Source of the DNA: Oscillospiraceae bacterium
GTDB lineage: Bacteria; Bacillota; Clostridia; Oscillospirales; Oscillospiraceae
Length of the DNA: 5,420 bases
Assembly (NCBI GenBank): GCA_031264545.1
Contig: JAISDV010000166.1
Location: forward strand, 1-5,420
Reading direction: 5' to 3'
The translations under genes were made by a program, and so were the position numbers. How positions within the stretch are numbered: position 1 is the stretch's first letter; each line of letters starts with the position of its first letter. Positions 4,669-5,420 of the stretch are shown in pieces. The notes under the pieces were generated by a model. The model was not told the DNA's origin and did no database searches. It worked only from the letters and a program-made list of their open reading frames with translations.

Positions 4669-5084
4669 ATATTCACATAGTCCGAAAGCGTAAAACCGTT
4701 TTTTTCGTAAAAGCTGGCGTCCTCGCAGAGGGCGTGGAGCGCGATCTTGTCAACACAGTCCTTTTTCAGCTCCCCGCGGAGCGCGTTGAGCGCCAGGCTT
4801 CCGCAGCCCTTGCGCTGATAGTTGGGATGGACGAAAATCTCGTCCACATAAAAATTACTGCACTTTGCCGCGACGAGCATCCTTCCGAAAAGGTAGCCGA
4901 CAATCTGCGTGTCGATAATAAGCGCATATCCCCGGGAATTCGCGCCCGACAGATACGCTTGGATACGTTTTTCCGCCCGCTCGAGCGGCCAGTTTTCATT
5001 ATAAGGGGCCTCAGCGTAGACCCTGCAGAGCATCTGCGCGGCGATGGGTATATCGCTTTGGTCACAAGTCCGTAAAAACAGCAT
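4653..5084 (-). CDS. GNAT family N-acetyltransferase
   Basis: A 143-residue acetyl-CoA-dependent acyltransferase of the GNAT fold, about the usual length for a single-domain member. Motif A is clear: VDEIFVHPNYQRKGCGSLAL (80-99), where QRKGCG (90-95) matches the Q/R-x-x-G-x-G/A pyrophosphate-binding loop. Motif B is FYEKNGF (125-131), with Tyr126 as the possible general acid. IVGYLFGRML (61-70) is the central strand that precedes motif A. The substrate cannot be read from sequence. The ATG at 5084 is used because GGAGGTG (5091-5097) is 6 bases upstream; the GTG at 5093 falls inside that ribosome site and cannot be the start. The gene is convergent with the P-II operon and shares terminal bases with its terminator. 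Its upstream region is the 70-bp tandem repeat. Confidence 0.85.
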   Translation of the reverse strand: MLFLRTCDQSDIPIAAQMLCRVYAEAPYNENWPLERAEKRIQAYLSGANSRGYALIIDTQIVGYLFGRMLVAAKCSNFYVDEIFVHPNYQRKGCGSLALNALRGELKKDCVDKIALHALCEDASFYEKNGFTLSDYVNMEKRL

Positions 5085-5106
5085 AGCGCGCACCTCCGTT
5101 TCTGAG

Positions 5107-5115
5107 ATTATGCCA
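5107..5115 (-). promoter_or_regulatory. Candidate extended -10 promoter of the GNAT gene
   Basis: On the minus strand 5115-5107 reads TGGCATAAT, a TGn extended -10 with one mismatch. The predicted start near 5100 would give a leader of about 16 bases, just including the ribosome site at 5091-5097. No -35 box is found at the proper distance. The same position in the other repeat copies (5177-5185 and 5247-5255) reads TGGTATAAT, a perfect extended -10. Confidence 0.35.
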
Positions 5116-5258
5116 CAGGCGCAGAGCGCCGTGTGGTATATGTGATTTAAATTATGTATACTGTCCGCTTGCGGACATTATACCACAGGCGCAAAGCGCC
5201 GTTGTGGTATATGCGATTCGATTATGTATAATGTCCGCTTGCGGACATTATACCACAG
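5107..5258. repeat. Tandem 70-bp palindromic repeat, two copies plus a 12-bp third start
   Basis: Copy 1 is 5107-5176, copy 2 is 5177-5246, and a third begins ATTATACCACAG at 5247-5258 before diverging. Each copy has two dyads. Dyad A in copy 2: TATACCACA-GGCGC (5179-5192), loop AAA, GCGCC, two bulged bases, TGTGGTATA (5203-5211). Dyad B in copy 2: GTATAATGTCCGC (5226-5238), TT, GCGGACATTATAC (5241-5253), 13 perfect pairs. Dyad B's right arm is the left arm of the next dyad A, so neighbouring hairpins exclude each other. Copies differ by a few substitutions and two compensating single-base indels; unit 1 keeps both dyads, with one mismatch in B and a one-base bulge in A. Nothing in the repeat codes for protein. 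Confidence 0.88.
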
Positions 5259-5348
5259 CGGCCGCGGAGAAAGCAAAAGAAAATGACAACATTTTCAGGC
5301 CGGGAACCGTTTCTTCCGGCGGCGCGGCAGCAGCGCTTCTCTTAGCTG
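5259..5348. other. Non-coding stretch with two small stem-loops before a promoter
   Basis: No gene is visible between the tandem repeat and the promoter at 5349. Two weak stem-loops occur: GAAAATG (5279-5285), loop ACAA, CATTTTC (5290-5296), then GCCGG-G-AA (5299-5306) with TTCCGGC (5314-5320). They lie upstream of the predicted transcription start, so they would act as DNA or stop read-through rather than be part of the downstream message. Confidence 0.4.
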
Positions 5349-5377
5349 TTGACAAGGCGGGCGGATTTGTCTATAAT
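5349..5377 (+). promoter_or_regulatory. Consensus sigma-A promoter for the gene leaving the window
   Basis: -35 TTGACA (5349-5354), a 17-base spacer and -10 TATAAT (5372-5377): both hexamers and the spacing match consensus exactly. The expected start is about 5384, giving a leader of some 33 bases before the ATG at 5417. It should be strong and mostly constitutive unless repressed. Confidence 0.85.
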
Positions 5378-5416
5378 GAACGCGGTATATCCGATATGGG
5401 AAGGACAGTCAGGACC

Positions 5417-5420
5417 ATGG
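5417..5420 (+). CDS. Possible start of a gene running off the window
   Basis: ATG at 5417-5419 follows the promoter at 5349-5377. GGGAAGGA (5398-5405) lies 11 bases upstream, slightly far, and AGGA (5411-5414) is too close. Only the first codon is inside the window, so the product cannot be named, and the real start may lie further on. Confidence 0.3.

Noticed and set aside
4503..5075. 190-codon open frame on the plus strand
   Set aside because: Antisense to the GNAT gene, which has intact acetyl-CoA binding motifs, and it crosses the GC-rich hairpins.
5107..5258. CRISPR array or integron attC-like sites
   Set aside because: The 70-bp units abut directly with no unique spacers, only two full copies exist, and no cas gene or integrase is in the window.

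Overview
The window looks like chromosomal DNA from a moderately GC-rich member of the Firmicutes, probably class Clostridia (Oscillospirales- or Christensenellales-like). Reasons: consensus sigma-A type promoters, strong GGAGG ribosome sites, a YbaB C-terminus of the Firmicutes dnaX-ybaB type, a VTNQAVSKWE-type XRE/S24 regulator and a DUF1538 plus P-II operon. The taxonomic placement is inference from style; no marker gene is complete.

Layout. (1) 1-114 is the end of a YbaB/EbfC nucleoid protein. (2) 115-349 is a convergent intergenic region with four stem-loops in a row; the first, at 133-175, is probably the shared terminator. (3) 350-1054 (minus) is a stand-alone XRE-type repressor with an S24/LexA-like peptidase domain, with a good promoter at 1073-1101. 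(4) 1288-2223 (plus) is divergent from it and encodes a membrane-anchored Tim44-like protein ending in a four-cysteine zinc ribbon. (5) 2279-4575 is a tight three-gene operon: a two-repeat DUF1538 membrane transporter followed by two small P-II-like proteins, with 11 and 17 nt overlaps. Its promoter places the transcription start on the first ATG, so the transporter mRNA appears leaderless. (6) 4576-4666 holds hairpins and the operon terminator, which overlaps the stop codon of a convergent GNAT acetyltransferase (4653-5084, minus). (7) 5107-5258 is a tandem repeat of a 70-bp unit (two full copies plus 12 bp), built of two overlapping dyads and carrying an extended -10 motif on the minus strand at every unit edge. 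(8) 5349-5377 is a near-perfect sigma-A promoter for a gene that starts at about 5417 and runs out of the window.

How the genes may work together: the strongest functional unit is DUF1538 plus the P-II pair. P-II proteins sense nucleotides and 2-oxoglutarate and often gate membrane transporters encoded beside them, so the likely reading is a nucleotide-gated ion antiporter or permease with two different P-II subunits. The S24 regulator, the Tim44-like protein and the GNAT enzyme have no visible functional tie to it. There is no sign of phage, transposase, CRISPR, tRNA or rRNA.
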